DNA of 64,000 nucleotides from an uncultured Roseovarius sp. (GTDB taxonomy: Bacteria; Pseudomonadota; Alphaproteobacteria; Rhodobacterales; Rhodobacteraceae): NCBI RefSeq assembly GCF_913057115.1, contig NZ_CAJXNN010000002.1:62001-126000 (forward strand). The letters run 5' to 3'. The translations under genes and the position numbers were made by a program. The notes beneath the pieces are model-generated. The model worked only from the letters and a program-made list of their open reading frames with translations. It was not told the origin of the DNA and did not search any database. Positions 52,191 through 61,239 of the stretch are shown here, in pieces (the first letter of the stretch is position 1; each line of letters opens with the position of its first letter).

Positions 52191-52601
52191 ATGAGCAACG
52201 CCCTGCCCCCCCGGTTCGACATCACCCGCCCCGAGATCGAGCGGGTCGTGGCCGAATTCTATGCCACCATTCGCGAACACCCCGGCCTTGGGCCGGTCTT
52301 TGCCGTGCATGTCAGCGACTGGCCCGCGCATGAGGCCAAGGTGGCCGATTTCTGGGCCAATTCCATCCTGCATGAACGCAGCTATGACGGAAGCCCCATG
52401 GCGGCCCATGTGAAGGCCGGAAACGTCAAGCCGGGAATGTTTTCAACATGGCTTGATCTGTTTGACGCGACCCTGCGGCGCGAGTTGGAGCCGGGCAAGG
52501 CCGCCGCGTGGTCGGCGCTGGCGCATCGTATCGGGCGCAGCCTGCGGGCCGGCGTGGTGGAGCGTGAGACCCTGCCCGGTGGGGTGCCAAAGCTGCGCTG
52601 A
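52191..52601 (+). CDS. Truncated haemoglobin, group III
   Basis: A 136-residue globin. The haem-proximal His and the motif FWANSILHERSYDGSPMAAH fit group III truncated haemoglobins (Ctb type), which lack the GG motifs of groups I and II. They bind oxygen or NO, with roles in NO or oxygen handling. No operon partners. FNR or NO regulator sites were not seen. Confidence 0.88.
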   Translation: MSNALPPRFDITRPEIERVVAEFYATIREHPGLGPVFAVHVSDWPAHEAKVADFWANSILHERSYDGSPMAAHVKAGNVKPGMFSTWLDLFDATLRRELEPGKAAAWSALAHRIGRSLRAGVVERETLPGGVPKLR

Positions 52602-52624
52602 GCGGGCTTGGCGCAGGATGCCTT

Positions 52625-53197
52625 TTACAAATCCGCCGCCTCATCCACATCGTTGAGGGTATCGACCAAAGCCACGCGCAGGCCCGGCAGGGTGTCAAGC
52701 GTGTCTGAGAGCGTGTGTTCGCTGGACCATCGCACGCCTTGAAAGAGGGTGGCAGGTGGCGGGGCCACGCGCTTCATTCCCACCAGCCAATATCCACCAT
52801 CCGGCGCGGGGCCCAAAACCGCCTCGTGATTGCCCAGCGCGGCAAAGGCGCGGGCGATATGGGCGGGCGTGATGCCGGGAATATCGCCGCCCACGATACA
52901 GACCGGCCCGCGCGGCAGGCCGCGCAGCAAGCGGCCCATGCGGTCGCCCAGATCGCCGCGCCCCTGCGCCACGCGCGGCAGATGCGCGGGCCAGATGCGG
53001 CTTTGCAGGCCTTCGTGGTCCGGCGACACCGCAAGGGTGAGATCCCAGCGCGGATCGTCCAGCCGCCGCAACAGGCGTTTTGTCTGGTGGCGAAACCACC
53101 ATGCGGCGCGGGTCATACCGATCTCGCGCCCCAACCGGGTTTTGACGCGGCCCGGGTGCGGCTCTTTCACCATGACCACAAGGCGCGGGCGGATCAC
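52625..53197 (-). CDS. TIGR04282/DUF2064 family glycosyltransferase-like protein
   Basis: A 190-residue protein of the DUF2064 nucleotidyl/glycosyltransferase type. LVVMVKEPHPGRVKTRLG is the nucleotide-binding start, GDIPGITPAHIARAF holds the metal Asp, and LGPAPDGGYWLVG the conserved C-terminal site. Start GTG 53197 overlaps the GNAT stop as GTGA; frames upstream are within the GNAT gene. Some relatives sit in arsenosugar synthesis clusters; there is no such cluster here. Confidence 0.8.
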   Translation of the reverse strand: MIRPRLVVMVKEPHPGRVKTRLGREIGMTRAAWWFRHQTKRLLRRLDDPRWDLTLAVSPDHEGLQSRIWPAHLPRVAQGRGDLGDRMGRLLRGLPRGPVCIVGGDIPGITPAHIARAFAALGNHEAVLGPAPDGGYWLVGMKRVAPPPATLFQGVRWSSEHTLSDTLDTLPGLRVALVDTLNDVDEAADL

Positions 53198-53616
53198 AGG
53201 GCGCGCTCCATATCGCGGTGGGGGATGCCCGCGTCGTCGTATTCCGGGCCGTAGGCGGTGAACCCCAGGCCCTCGTAAAAGCCGATCGCGCGGGTTTGCG
53301 CGCCCAGTTCGGCGCGGGTCATGCCCGGCAGCGTGGCGATGTGATCGACGCAGGCCTTGACCAGCGCCGCACCGATGCCCCTGCCCCGCCCTTGCTTGAG
53401 AACGCAAACGCGGCCGATTTTGCCGGTCTCGCCTTTGAAAAGGATGCGCGCACAGCCCACGGGTTTGCCCTCCAGCGTGGCAAGAAGGTGATGTGCTTCA
53501 CCGTCCCGACCATCCATTTCCTCGGCTTCCGAAACCCCCTGTTCGTCGATAAAGACCGTCCGGCGCAGGGCAAAGCAGGTGGCCAGATCATCGGTCAGGG
53601 CCACAGCAAGCGTCAT
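53194..53616 (-). CDS. GNAT-family acetyltransferase, ElaA-like
   Basis: A 140-residue N-acetyltransferase. [20 protein letters not shown] matches the ElaA group, and [19 protein letters not shown] holds the acetyl-CoA site (RGRGIG). Its start overlaps the dapE stop, so dapE-GNAT-DUF2064 gene are translationally coupled. Substrate unknown. Confidence 0.86.
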   Translation of the reverse strand: MTLAVALTDDLATCFALRRTVFIDEQGVSEAEEMDGRDGEAHHLLATLEGKPVGCARILFKGETGKIGRVCVLKQGRGRGIGAALVKACVDHIATLPGMTRAELGAQTRAIGFYEGLGFTAYGPEYDDAGIPHRDMERAL

Positions 53617-54767
53617 GCGAAATAATCCCGCAGGATACGGCCATAGATGGTTTTGAGGCGCGGGATCAGGGCGACCTCAACCCGTTCGTCCACCTGATGC
53701 ATGGTTTTGCCGACAAGGCCGAACTCCACCACCGGGCAGTGATCCTTGATAAAGCGCGCGTCCGAGGTGCCCCCCGTGGTGGAGAGTTCCGGCGTCATGT
53801 TGGTTTCGGCCTGCACCGCCTTGCTGACCAGATCGGACAGGTCGCCCGGCGGGGTCAGGAAACTTTCGCCGGATATCTTCACCTCCATCTCGGCCTTGAC
53901 GCCAAATTCCTGCGTCACGCGGTCCAGTTCGTATTGCAGCCAGTCTGTCAGGCTGGCGCCACTATGGGCGTCGTTGAAGCGGATATTGACCGTGGCGCGA
54001 CATTGCGCGGGGATGACGTTGGTCGCCGGGTTGCCGGTGTCGATGGTGACGGCGGCAAGGGTCGAGGCATCGAAATGCTCGGTGCCTTGGTCCAACTCGT
54101 GGCTCGATAGCCTGTCGATCAACCGCGCCATGGCGGGCAGCGGATTGTTGGCGCGGTGCGGATAGGCGGCGTGACCCTGTTCACCCGTGAGGGTGATCCA
54201 AGCGGTGAGCGAGCCGCGCCGCCCGATCTTGATCATCTGGCCCAGTTCATCGGGGCAGGTGGGTTCGCCCACAAGGCAATGGTCCATCGCCTCGCCATTT
54301 TCCTGCATCCAGTCCAGCAGGGCCGCGGTGCCATCCACGGCATCGCCTTCTTCGTCGCCGGTGATGGTCAGGATCAGCGCGCCATTCTTGGGTGGGGTCG
54401 TGTGCACGAAATCAATCGCGGCGGCGACGTATGCCGCGACGCCCGATTTCATATCGGTCGCCCCGCGCCCCCAAAGAAAGCCATCCTTTTGCTCTGCCCC
54501 GAAGGGCGGCATGGTCCAGGCCGCCTCATCACCCAAGGGGACCACATCGGTGTGGCCGTTGAACCCGAAGGTGCGCGCCGCATCCTTGTCCCCCCAGCGG
54601 GCGAACAGGTTGCTGACACCGCCACGGTCGACGCGGGTGCAGTCGAAACCCGCATCGGTCAGCAGTTTTTCAAGCAACACCAATGCGCCACCTTCCTCGG
54701 GGGTGACGGATGGGCAGCGAACGAGATCGGCTGTCAGGGCGATGGGATCGACGGGGCTGTGCGGCAT
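53613..54767 (-). CDS. dapE: Succinyl-diaminopimelate desuccinylase
   Basis: Releases succinate from N-succinyl-LL-diaminopimelate in lysine and peptidoglycan precursor synthesis. The 384 residues have [11 protein letters not shown] (zinc His/Asp), [11 protein letters not shown] (catalytic Glu), [20 protein letters not shown] and the C-terminal [12 protein letters not shown] site. The frame is open to 54965, but ATG 54767 with an AAAGGA site starts the conserved domain. Confidence 0.95.
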   Translation of the reverse strand: MPHSPVDPIALTADLVRCPSVTPEEGGALVLLEKLLTDAGFDCTRVDRGGVSNLFARWGDKDAARTFGFNGHTDVVPLGDEAAWTMPPFGAEQKDGFLWGRGATDMKSGVAAYVAAAIDFVHTTPPKNGALILTITGDEEGDAVDGTAALLDWMQENGEAMDHCLVGEPTCPDELGQMIKIGRRGSLTAWITLTGEQGHAAYPHRANNPLPAMARLIDRLSSHELDQGTEHFDASTLAAVTIDTGNPATNVIPAQCRATVNIRFNDAHSGASLTDWLQYELDRVTQEFGVKAEMEVKISGESFLTPPGDLSDLVSKAVQAETNMTPELSTTGGTSDARFIKDHCPVVEFGLVGKTMHQVDERVEVALIPRLKTIYGRILRDYFA

Positions 54768-55057
54768 GGGGCTTCTTTCCTTTGACGTGCTGCCTTGGCC
54801 TAGCGCGGAATGCGGCCACGCGCAAACCTGTGACCTTACGACCACCCATTCAAGATGCTGATTTTTCTTAACTTGTTTTCGTGTTCTTGATAGGATTGAC
54901 TTCAATAAAACCCGAGGCAGGGCAAAACAAAGCCGGGCGAAACGCCCATGGACCGAGCAGTCCATCCAAGAAAATAACGCGGCAAGGGCCCTGATGCCCT
55001 ATGTCTGCAAGGCTTTGTAACGCTGCGCTGACCTTGGATGTGAGGTGGGGCAGAGTT

Positions 55058-56656
55058 ATGGTTCAAGGGGTCGAAATCCCGATTGACGACAATGCGTCTG
55101 CGGTCGAAATGGCCGAGACGATTTTCGGCGAAGGCACGACAATTGTCAGTGCCTCCTATACCGGGGACAGGGATTCCTCGGGGATTTACACGGATGGCGA
55201 CAGCATCGCCCCGGGTGTCACGCCCAGCGATACAGGCGTGATGTTTTCTACCGGGGATTTGCGGGGCTTTACCAACAGCAGCGGCAACGCGTGGTGGAAT
55301 CAGGACGCCAACCAGTCCAGCAGCACCACCACCAATTCCAGCGGCCCCAACAACAACGCCGATTTCAACGCGGCGGCGGGTGCCAATACCTACGACGCCT
55401 CGTTTCTGGATGTGGATTTCATTCCCACGGGCGACGTGATGACGATGCAATTCGTTTTCGCCTCGGAGGAATACCCTGAATATGCCAACGGGGCTTTTCA
55501 GGACTTTGTTGGCGTCTGGATCAACGGCACGCAGGTCGAGATGTCCGTGGGCGATGGTGACATCGACCCCAACAACCTGAATGGCGGCTCCGCCGAAAAC
55601 CTGTTCATCGACAACACTGACAGCCAGTACAACACCGAGATGGATGGCTTCACCGCGACGCTGACCCTGACCATCCCGGTCAATGCCGGAGAGGTGAATT
55701 CGATCCGGATCGGGATCGCCGATGTCACCGACAGCAACTATGACTCGACGCTGATCATCGCCGCCGACAGCGTGCAAACGACGCTTGTCGCCAATGATGA
55801 CAACATCCGCGTGGACCCGGATGACAGCCGCACCCTAGACATTCTGTCAAACGACGTGAACAACACCGGCGGGACGCTTTCGATCACCCAGATCAACGGT
55901 CAAGCGGTGGTCGCGGGCGATATCGTGACGCTCAATTCGGGCCAGCAAATCCAACTGAACGCCGATGGCACGATCGACATTGTCGCCGACAGTGACGAGG
56001 AAAGTTTCAGCTTCAACTACGAAGTCACCAGCAGCACCGGCCAGAACGATGTCGGTTTCGTAAATGTCGATCAGGTGCCCTGCTTCGTGGCCGGGACGAT
56101 GATCAAGACGCCGCAGGGCGATATGCCGGTCGAACAGTTGCAGGCCGGCGATCTTGTGATCACGCAGGACAATGGCGTGCAACCGGTGCGATGGGCGGGA
56201 CGCCGAGAGGTTTCGGCAACCGGGCAATATGCGCCGATCCGGATTGCCGCCAATACATTCGGGCGGCACCGTGCCTTGCTTTTGTCGCCGCTGCACCGGG
56301 TGTTGATACGCGACAGCCTGTCGGAGATTCTGTTCGGCGAGCCGGAGGTTCTGGTTGCGGCGCGCGACCTGATCAACGATCTGAGCGTACGGCGCATGGA
56401 GGGGGGCATGGTCACCTACGTGCATATCCTCTTTGACGAGCATCAGGTTGTCTATTCCGAGGGGCTGGAAACCGAAAGTTTCCTGCCCGGCCCGCAGATC
56501 ACCAAGAGTTTCGAGGCGGAGATCGTCGCGGAAATCTACGCTCTCTTCCCAGAAATCGACCCATCCACCGGCGCAGGTTACGGACCGGCGGCGCGCCCTT
56601 GCCTGAAACCCTATGAGGCAAGGTTGCTCATGCGCGAACAAGAAAGAGCGGCCTGA
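55058..56656 (+). CDS. Choice-of-anchor L and Hint-domain protein
   Basis: A 532-residue secreted-type protein. An N-terminal anchor-L-like domain (about 25-235) has FSTGDLRGFTNSSG, MQFVFASEEYPEYANGAFQD and FVGVWINGTQ, rich in Asn/Asp/Gly. A cadherin-like Ig segment (about 245-335, DDSRTLDILSNDVN) follows. A Hint domain starts at Cys342 (VPCFVAGTMIKTPQGD) and runs to the C-terminus, with HRALLLSPLHRVLI as its second block. Hint domains can self-cleave; the Cys is intact. No classical signal peptide is evident, so type I-like export is possible. ATG 55058 has GGTGGGG upstream; the frame is open to 55001. Confidence 0.83.
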   Translation: MVQGVEIPIDDNASAVEMAETIFGEGTTIVSASYTGDRDSSGIYTDGDSIAPGVTPSDTGVMFSTGDLRGFTNSSGNAWWNQDANQSSSTTTNSSGPNNNADFNAAAGANTYDASFLDVDFIPTGDVMTMQFVFASEEYPEYANGAFQDFVGVWINGTQVEMSVGDGDIDPNNLNGGSAENLFIDNTDSQYNTEMDGFTATLTLTIPVNAGEVNSIRIGIADVTDSNYDSTLIIAADSVQTTLVANDDNIRVDPDDSRTLDILSNDVNNTGGTLSITQINGQAVVAGDIVTLNSGQQIQLNADGTIDIVADSDEESFSFNYEVTSSTGQNDVGFVNVDQVPCFVAGTMIKTPQGDMPVEQLQAGDLVITQDNGVQPVRWAGRREVSATGQYAPIRIAANTFGRHRALLLSPLHRVLIRDSLSEILFGEPEVLVAARDLINDLSVRRMEGGMVTYVHILFDEHQVVYSEGLETESFLPGPQITKSFEAEIVAEIYALFPEIDPSTGAGYGPAARPCLKPYEARLLMREQERAA

Positions 56657-56658
56657 CC

Positions 56659-57747
56659 TTGGCCTGGATCGGCATATCGGACCACGCCGGCGGGTGTTTC
56701 GCGGGCCAAGGCCTGACCAGCCGCCAACAACAGACCGCACCGATCCCAAGCGACATGCTGATGCCGCGCGGCACGCTCTTGCTGGAAACGCGCCTGTCGC
56801 CGGAAGGGCGACCGCAAACCCTTTTGGCCTTCAATCGCTCGCACCCCTGGCCCGGCAGCTTCACGCTTCAGGCCTTGCCGGATGGCGGTATCGTTCTTGT
56901 CGAAGCGCAGGGTGACGACATGCGGCACGTGACCTTGCCGCTCGAGCCGGATGGACGGTTGGATGTCTTGCGGCTGACTTATGCGTGGGACGCCCCGGCG
57001 CGATGGGCACAATTGAGTGTCGAACGGCCCGAGGCCGATACGCCTGTATTCGCTGAACCGCATTCCCCGCACCCGCTCTTGATGTCGGATGCGCAGATCA
57101 TTTCGACCGACCCGAGGCGGCGGACCGTTGACCGCGATGTTCTTTTCTTTGCCCTATCCGAAAGTGTTGAACCAGTAGGCCCCATGCCGGGCCTGACCGG
57201 GGCCGTACCCATCGCGACCCCACAAGGCGACGTCCCCGTGAGGGACGTGAAACGCGGCGATCTGGTGGTGACCCACGACGGTGAGGTTGTCCCGGTGCTT
57301 CAGGTGGTCAAACGTGTCGTTCCGGCCAAGGGCAACCTCAGGCCGGTCCACCTGCGGGCACCTTACTTCGGCCTGCGCCGCGATATCCTTGTCGCCCCGC
57401 AACAGCGTCTGGTGATCGGCGGGAGCGAAGTGGAATATCTGTTTGGCCGCGAGGCTGTTCTGGTGCCGGCCCAGCATTTGGTGAACGGGGTATCGGCCCT
57501 GCACGGGGACGGCCCGGATTTCGTGACGTATCACCACCTGCTGCTTCCGGGGCATGAGGTTGTCATGGCCGCCGGCTGTCCGCTCGAAAGCCTTTATGTC
57601 GGCCGGTTACGCCGCAGGCCCGAGGCGCTTGCGCGCAGCGTTCTGGCGCCCTTTGACCGGTCACGGCTACCCGAGCACGCAAAACCGGTCTGGCCGATTC
57701 TCAAACCCTTCGAGGCGATCACGCTGGCGATGAACCGGGCAGCCTGA
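56659..57747 (+). CDS. Hint-domain protein with the catalytic Cys replaced
   Basis: A 362-residue protein beginning at TTG 56659, two bases after the first Hint gene. The N-terminal half (about 1-170) is not assigned. The C-terminal half is a Hint-like domain: MPGLTGAVPIATPQGDVPVR aligns with VPCFVAGTMIKTPQGDMPVE of the partner, with Gly178 where the partner has Cys342. DILVAPQQRLVI matches the RALLLSPLHRVLI block. The start is a TTG without a strong ribosome site, which fits coupled translation. Autoprocessing is not expected in this member. Confidence 0.8.
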   Translation: MAWIGISDHAGGCFAGQGLTSRQQQTAPIPSDMLMPRGTLLLETRLSPEGRPQTLLAFNRSHPWPGSFTLQALPDGGIVLVEAQGDDMRHVTLPLEPDGRLDVLRLTYAWDAPARWAQLSVERPEADTPVFAEPHSPHPLLMSDAQIISTDPRRRTVDRDVLFFALSESVEPVGPMPGLTGAVPIATPQGDVPVRDVKRGDLVVTHDGEVVPVLQVVKRVVPAKGNLRPVHLRAPYFGLRRDILVAPQQRLVIGGSEVEYLFGREAVLVPAQHLVNGVSALHGDGPDFVTYHHLLLPGHEVVMAAGCPLESLYVGRLRRRPEALARSVLAPFDRSRLPEHAKPVWPILKPFEAITLAMNRAA

Positions 57748-57758
57748 GCCGCGCCGGG

Positions 57759-58091
57759 TCAGTCGTAGAATGGGGTCACCTGCGCCACGATCACGGCGTT
57801 TTCCTCCAGCGCGCGCTGCATCAGGGCGCGCTCTTCATCATTGATGTCGTGGCCTTCGGCCTCGCGTTCGGCCAAGGTGCCGTAGCCGCTGACATCGAGG
57901 GGGGCCATATCCGCCTGTTTGAGGATGGCCACGGTTTCGCGCACCGCCTCGGCCTCGTCCACGCCACTGGCATAAACCATGAGCGCGGCACCAGTGGCCT
58001 TTTTCGGCAGGCCGTCGCCGTCCTTGCGGCCCACCTGAACGAGTAGGGTATAGACCTGCTGTTTCGACGGTTTGTCTGATGTCTTCGTCAT
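57759..58091 (-). CDS. Conserved-type hypothetical protein, 110 residues
   Basis: A soluble protein, MTKTSDKPSKQQ to QVTPFYD, without a recognised domain. VYTLLVQVGRKDGDGLPKKATGAA looks like a beta-strand then a loop, followed by alternating acidic helices. ATG 58091 starts the well-behaved part; the open frame to 58151 overlaps the rhodanese upstream region. It is convergent with the second Hint gene. Confidence 0.65.
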   Translation of the reverse strand: MTKTSDKPSKQQVYTLLVQVGRKDGDGLPKKATGAALMVYASGVDEAEAVRETVAILKQADMAPLDVSGYGTLAEREAEGHDINDEERALMQRALEENAVIVAQVTPFYD

Positions 58092-58262
58092 ACCGGCCCC
58101 CGCCGCATGTTTCGCCTGTCGCGCCCTACCCCTTGCACCCTGCGCCGTCAATCCAAGCTCCGTGTGCCGGGCATCAATTCATCCCGGCCGCCTGCCTGGC
58201 TTTCAATACATTGGGCGAGGGTCTAGTGTACCCACGACAGGACGACAAGGAAGGAACAGTGC

Positions 58263-58655
58263 ATGAAACGCGCAAGTGACATGGTGGCCGAAGCCAACGC
58301 CGTGGTGGATCACGCCCCGGCCTCCGAAATGCTCCCCTTGCATGGCCAAGAGGGGGTGACATTCGTCGATCTGCGCGACCCGCGCGAGTTGGAACGCGAG
58401 GGCATGATCCCCGGCGCCTTCCATTGCCCGCGCGGGATGCTGGAATTCTGGATCGACCCGGAAAGCCCCTATGCCAAGCCGCAGTTTCAAAACGGTGGCC
58501 GTTTCGTGTTCTACTGCGCGTCAGGCTGGCGTTCGGCCCTGTCGGCACGGGTGGCCCAGGACATGGGGCTGGAGGGAGTCAGCCACATCGACGACGGGTT
58601 CTCGGGGTGGAAGAAAGCGGGCGGCCCGGTGGGGGAGCGGCCCAAGAAGGGCTGA
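58263..58655 (+). CDS. Rhodanese-domain protein
   Basis: A 130-residue single-domain sulfurtransferase. TFVDLRDPRELEREGMIPGA is the first block and VFYCASGWRSALSA holds the active-site Cys in the CxxGxR loop. The substrate is unknown; thiosulfate or a persulfide donor is the family expectation. The AAGGAA ribosome site is close upstream. Confidence 0.9.
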   Translation: MKRASDMVAEANAVVDHAPASEMLPLHGQEGVTFVDLRDPRELEREGMIPGAFHCPRGMLEFWIDPESPYAKPQFQNGGRFVFYCASGWRSALSARVAQDMGLEGVSHIDDGFSGWKKAGGPVGERPKKG

Positions 58656-58664
58656 AACAGCCCG

Positions 58665-59696
58665 CTAACCGCTGATCACTTGCACCACGACAGCGCAGGC
58701 ATAGACCACGATCATCAAGACACCATCAAGCCCGATGCGACCCGGCCCGTGCTTTTGCCGAAAAACCAGCCCGGCCAGCAGAACCGCGGTCATCACCAGC
58801 CCGGTTGCAAGCCAGTAGACGTCATCTCGCGTCAAGGCATGATAAAGCGAGCCTTCGCGATAGGCCGCATCGGCAAAGATGAGAAACAAGGTATCGAAGG
58901 TATTGCCGCCGATGATGCCACCCACCGCCAGTTGCAGTGCCCCACGGCGCACGGCCGCCAGTGTCGTCACCAGCTCGGGCAGGGACGTGACCACGGCGGT
59001 GATCAAGGCCCCCACCAGCGATGAGCCCAGCCCGAAGCGGGCGATGAATTCGCCCCCGGCCTGACCGATGATCAGCCCGCAGAGGCCCAGCAGGGTGACA
59101 AGGCCCAAGAAGGCCAGCGCCGGGGCCTTGGCCGAGCGGTTCGGTTCTTCTGCATCTTCCGGTTCATCGCGGCGGGTTTCATGGGTCTGCACCGGCGTCC
59201 ACATCGGGCTTTCGCTGACATGGGCGGAGATGCGCAGGCCCGTCAGATAGGCAAGGAACAGCACGACCGAAACCGGGTGGATTCCGAGCACCGCAGCATC
59301 GGGCCCGAAAATGCCAAGCAAGGTCACGCTGAGCAGGATGATCAGCATAACCGCCTGCACGAGATTTTCGGGCTGTGCGGCAGAGTGTTCGAGGTTCGCC
59401 TTGCGGTGCAGCACATCGGCGATGGCCAGAAACAGCGTTTGCGCCGCGATTCCGCCGATGGCATTGGAAAAGGCAAAACTGGCATCTCCGGACCATGCGC
59501 CAGAGATTGAGACGATGATACCGGACAACGAGGTTGCACCCCCCAGGATGACGCCGCCGGCCAGCGCCTCGCCCAGACGGGTGCGATCGGCCAGCATATC
59601 GGCCAAGGCTGTCGCCCGGACCGAAGCGATGACGACGACAGCACCGGCCACGCCGAAGGCAAGCAGCAACACGGGGGTGGAAAGCGTGCCGATCAT
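58665..59696 (-). CDS. CaCA-family cation exchanger
   Basis: A 343-residue membrane protein with two inverted alpha repeats: GGVILGGATSLSGIIVSISG in the first half and ITAVVTSLPELVTTLAAVRR in the second, the latter with the TSLPE motif. Each repeat is flanked by hydrophobic helices, about eleven in all. An acidic loop lies between them (about 165-185, DEPEDAEE). CaCA members exchange Ca2+ or Na+ for H+; the ion is not determinable. The first repeat lacks the usual Pro-Glu pair (TSLSG), so it may be less canonical. Confidence 0.82.
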   Translation of the reverse strand: MIGTLSTPVLLLAFGVAGAVVVIASVRATALADMLADRTRLGEALAGGVILGGATSLSGIIVSISGAWSGDASFAFSNAIGGIAAQTLFLAIADVLHRKANLEHSAAQPENLVQAVMLIILLSVTLLGIFGPDAAVLGIHPVSVVLFLAYLTGLRISAHVSESPMWTPVQTHETRRDEPEDAEEPNRSAKAPALAFLGLVTLLGLCGLIIGQAGGEFIARFGLGSSLVGALITAVVTSLPELVTTLAAVRRGALQLAVGGIIGGNTFDTLFLIFADAAYREGSLYHALTRDDVYWLATGLVMTAVLLAGLVFRQKHGPGRIGLDGVLMIVVYACAVVVQVISG

Positions 59697-59800
59697 GGGG
59701 CGGCTTGGTCTGTCAATGGGGCCAATTGGGTCATGCAATGGATTAACCGCCAGCCGCTTGGCAAGTTCCCATCAGAGGCCAAAAGAGGCCGGTGCACTGC

Positions 59801-59838
59801 AAAGGGCGCGCCCCGCACCCAGCGGAACGCGCCCTGTT
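59801..59838 (-). terminator. Terminator of dapD
   Basis: AGGGCGCG (59803-59810) and CGCGCCCT (59828-59835) form an 8-bp stem with a 17-base loop, 20-52 bases past the dapD stop. Short runs of A and T flank it. Confidence 0.6.
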
Positions 59839-59854
59839 TTCAATTCAAGCTGGA

Positions 59855-60682
59855 TCAGTCGCGCAGCAACTCGTTGATGCCGGTTTTCGAGCGGGTCTGT
59901 TCGTCCACCCGCTTCACGATCACCGCGCAATAGAGGTTGAGGTTGTTCTTGGTCGGCATGGAGCCGGAGACGACAACCGAATAGGGCGGCACTTCGCCCA
60001 TGAAGACCTCGCCGGTTTCGCGGTCGACGATCTTGGTGGATTTGCCGATATATACGCCCATGCCAAGGACCGAACCTTCGCGCACGATGCAGCCTTCGAC
60101 CACTTCCGAACGCGCACCGATAAAGCAGTTGTCCTCGATGATTGTCGGGCCGGCCTGCATCGGCTCCAACACACCACCGATGCCGACGCCGCCCGACAGG
60201 TGGACGTTCTTGCCGATCTGCGCACAAGAACCGACGGTCGCCCAAGTGTCGACCATGGTGCCCTCATCCACATAGGCGCCGAGGTTCACGAAGCTGGGCA
60301 TCAGAACGACGCCTGGGGCGATATAGGCCGATTTGCGCACCACGCAGTTGGGCACGGCGCGGAAGCCTGCGGCTTTCCATTCGCTATCGCCCCAGCCTTT
60401 GAACTTGCTATCGACCTTGTCCCACCAGCCGGCACCCTGCGGGCCGCCGTCTTGCAGTTCCATATCCTTGATGCGGAAGCCCAGAAGCACGGCCTTCTTG
60501 GCCCATTGGTTGACATGCCAATCGCCGTTTTCCTGACGCTCGGCGACGCGCAGTTTGCCACTATCCAGGGCGTTCAGGGTGTCTTCGATGGCATCGCGGG
60601 TTTCACCGCCGGTGCTGGGCGTGATGGTGTCACGGATTTCCCATGCGGATTCGATGGCGGTTTCAAGCTGTGCATTGGACAT
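59855..60682 (-). CDS. dapD: Tetrahydrodipicolinate N-succinyltransferase
   Basis: Transfers succinyl from succinyl-CoA to tetrahydrodipicolinate, the step before the succinylated intermediate is transaminated and cleaved by DapE. The 275 residues show a left-handed beta-helix with hexapeptide repeats ([20 protein letters not shown]), [17 protein letters not shown] and the C-terminal coenzyme A site. It is on the same strand as dapE, but separated from it by about 5 kb of other genes. Confidence 0.96.
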   Translation of the reverse strand: MSNAQLETAIESAWEIRDTITPSTGGETRDAIEDTLNALDSGKLRVAERQENGDWHVNQWAKKAVLLGFRIKDMELQDGGPQGAGWWDKVDSKFKGWGDSEWKAAGFRAVPNCVVRKSAYIAPGVVLMPSFVNLGAYVDEGTMVDTWATVGSCAQIGKNVHLSGGVGIGGVLEPMQAGPTIIEDNCFIGARSEVVEGCIVREGSVLGMGVYIGKSTKIVDRETGEVFMGEVPPYSVVVSGSMPTKNNLNLYCAVIVKRVDEQTRSKTGINELLRD

Positions 60683-60785
60683 GGCGTCTCTCTCCCTCGG
60701 GTCGGGTTGTTTGGCTTTGCATGGCCTATAAGGGGCCGGGGCGCGGGGTGCAATGCGACGCGGCGCGCGTCAAAGGCGGCAAAGC

Positions 60786-61205
60786 CTATCTCACACGATT
60801 GAAAAGATAGGCGTGGCTATGGCCGGGGAACGGCGCGTGAAAGCGGCGCATGAGGCGTGAATAGCTATAGCCGAGGTCCGAGGCCTTGGCGCGTTTCTCG
60901 CCGCTTTTGCGGCAATGCAGGGCAAGGCCAGCCCCGGCTTCACGCAGAGTGTAGCCCTTGGCCGCAAGACGCGATTGCAAATCCGGCCAATCCCTAGCAT
61001 AGGCGAAATCCTCTGCGAGGAGCGCCCGCAAGGGCGCGATGAGCCGCTCATCAGGCCTGACGGCCTTCTTCGCGCGGGTTCGGCGAAACAGATCCCGTCG
61101 GATCGCATCGCGGATCAGCGACGTCGGATCGCCGCCGTCTTGCGCCGCGATCTGCCGCAGGGCGGCATCGGTCGCGTCATCTATCCATAGGTCCAAGCGG
61201 GGCAT
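60786..61205 (-). CDS. Hypothetical protein with ribbon-helix-helix-like start
   Basis: A 139-residue basic protein. LDLWIDDATDAALRQIAAQD and the helix SLIRDAIRRDLFRR look like a CopG-type ribbon-helix-helix fold. The C-terminal half, with LHCRKSGEKRAKASDLGYSY and then SRLMRRFHAPFPGH, recalls C-terminal portions of some mobilisation relaxases. Nothing else of a mobile element is near. Function unknown; possibly a DNA-binding regulator. Confidence 0.68.
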   Translation of the reverse strand: MPRLDLWIDDATDAALRQIAAQDGGDPTSLIRDAIRRDLFRRTRAKKAVRPDERLIAPLRALLAEDFAYARDWPDLQSRLAAKGYTLREAGAGLALHCRKSGEKRAKASDLGYSYSRLMRRFHAPFPGHSHAYLFNRVR

Positions 61206-61239
61206 ATGCTCAGCCTGCCCCAGCTTGGTAAATGATCGG

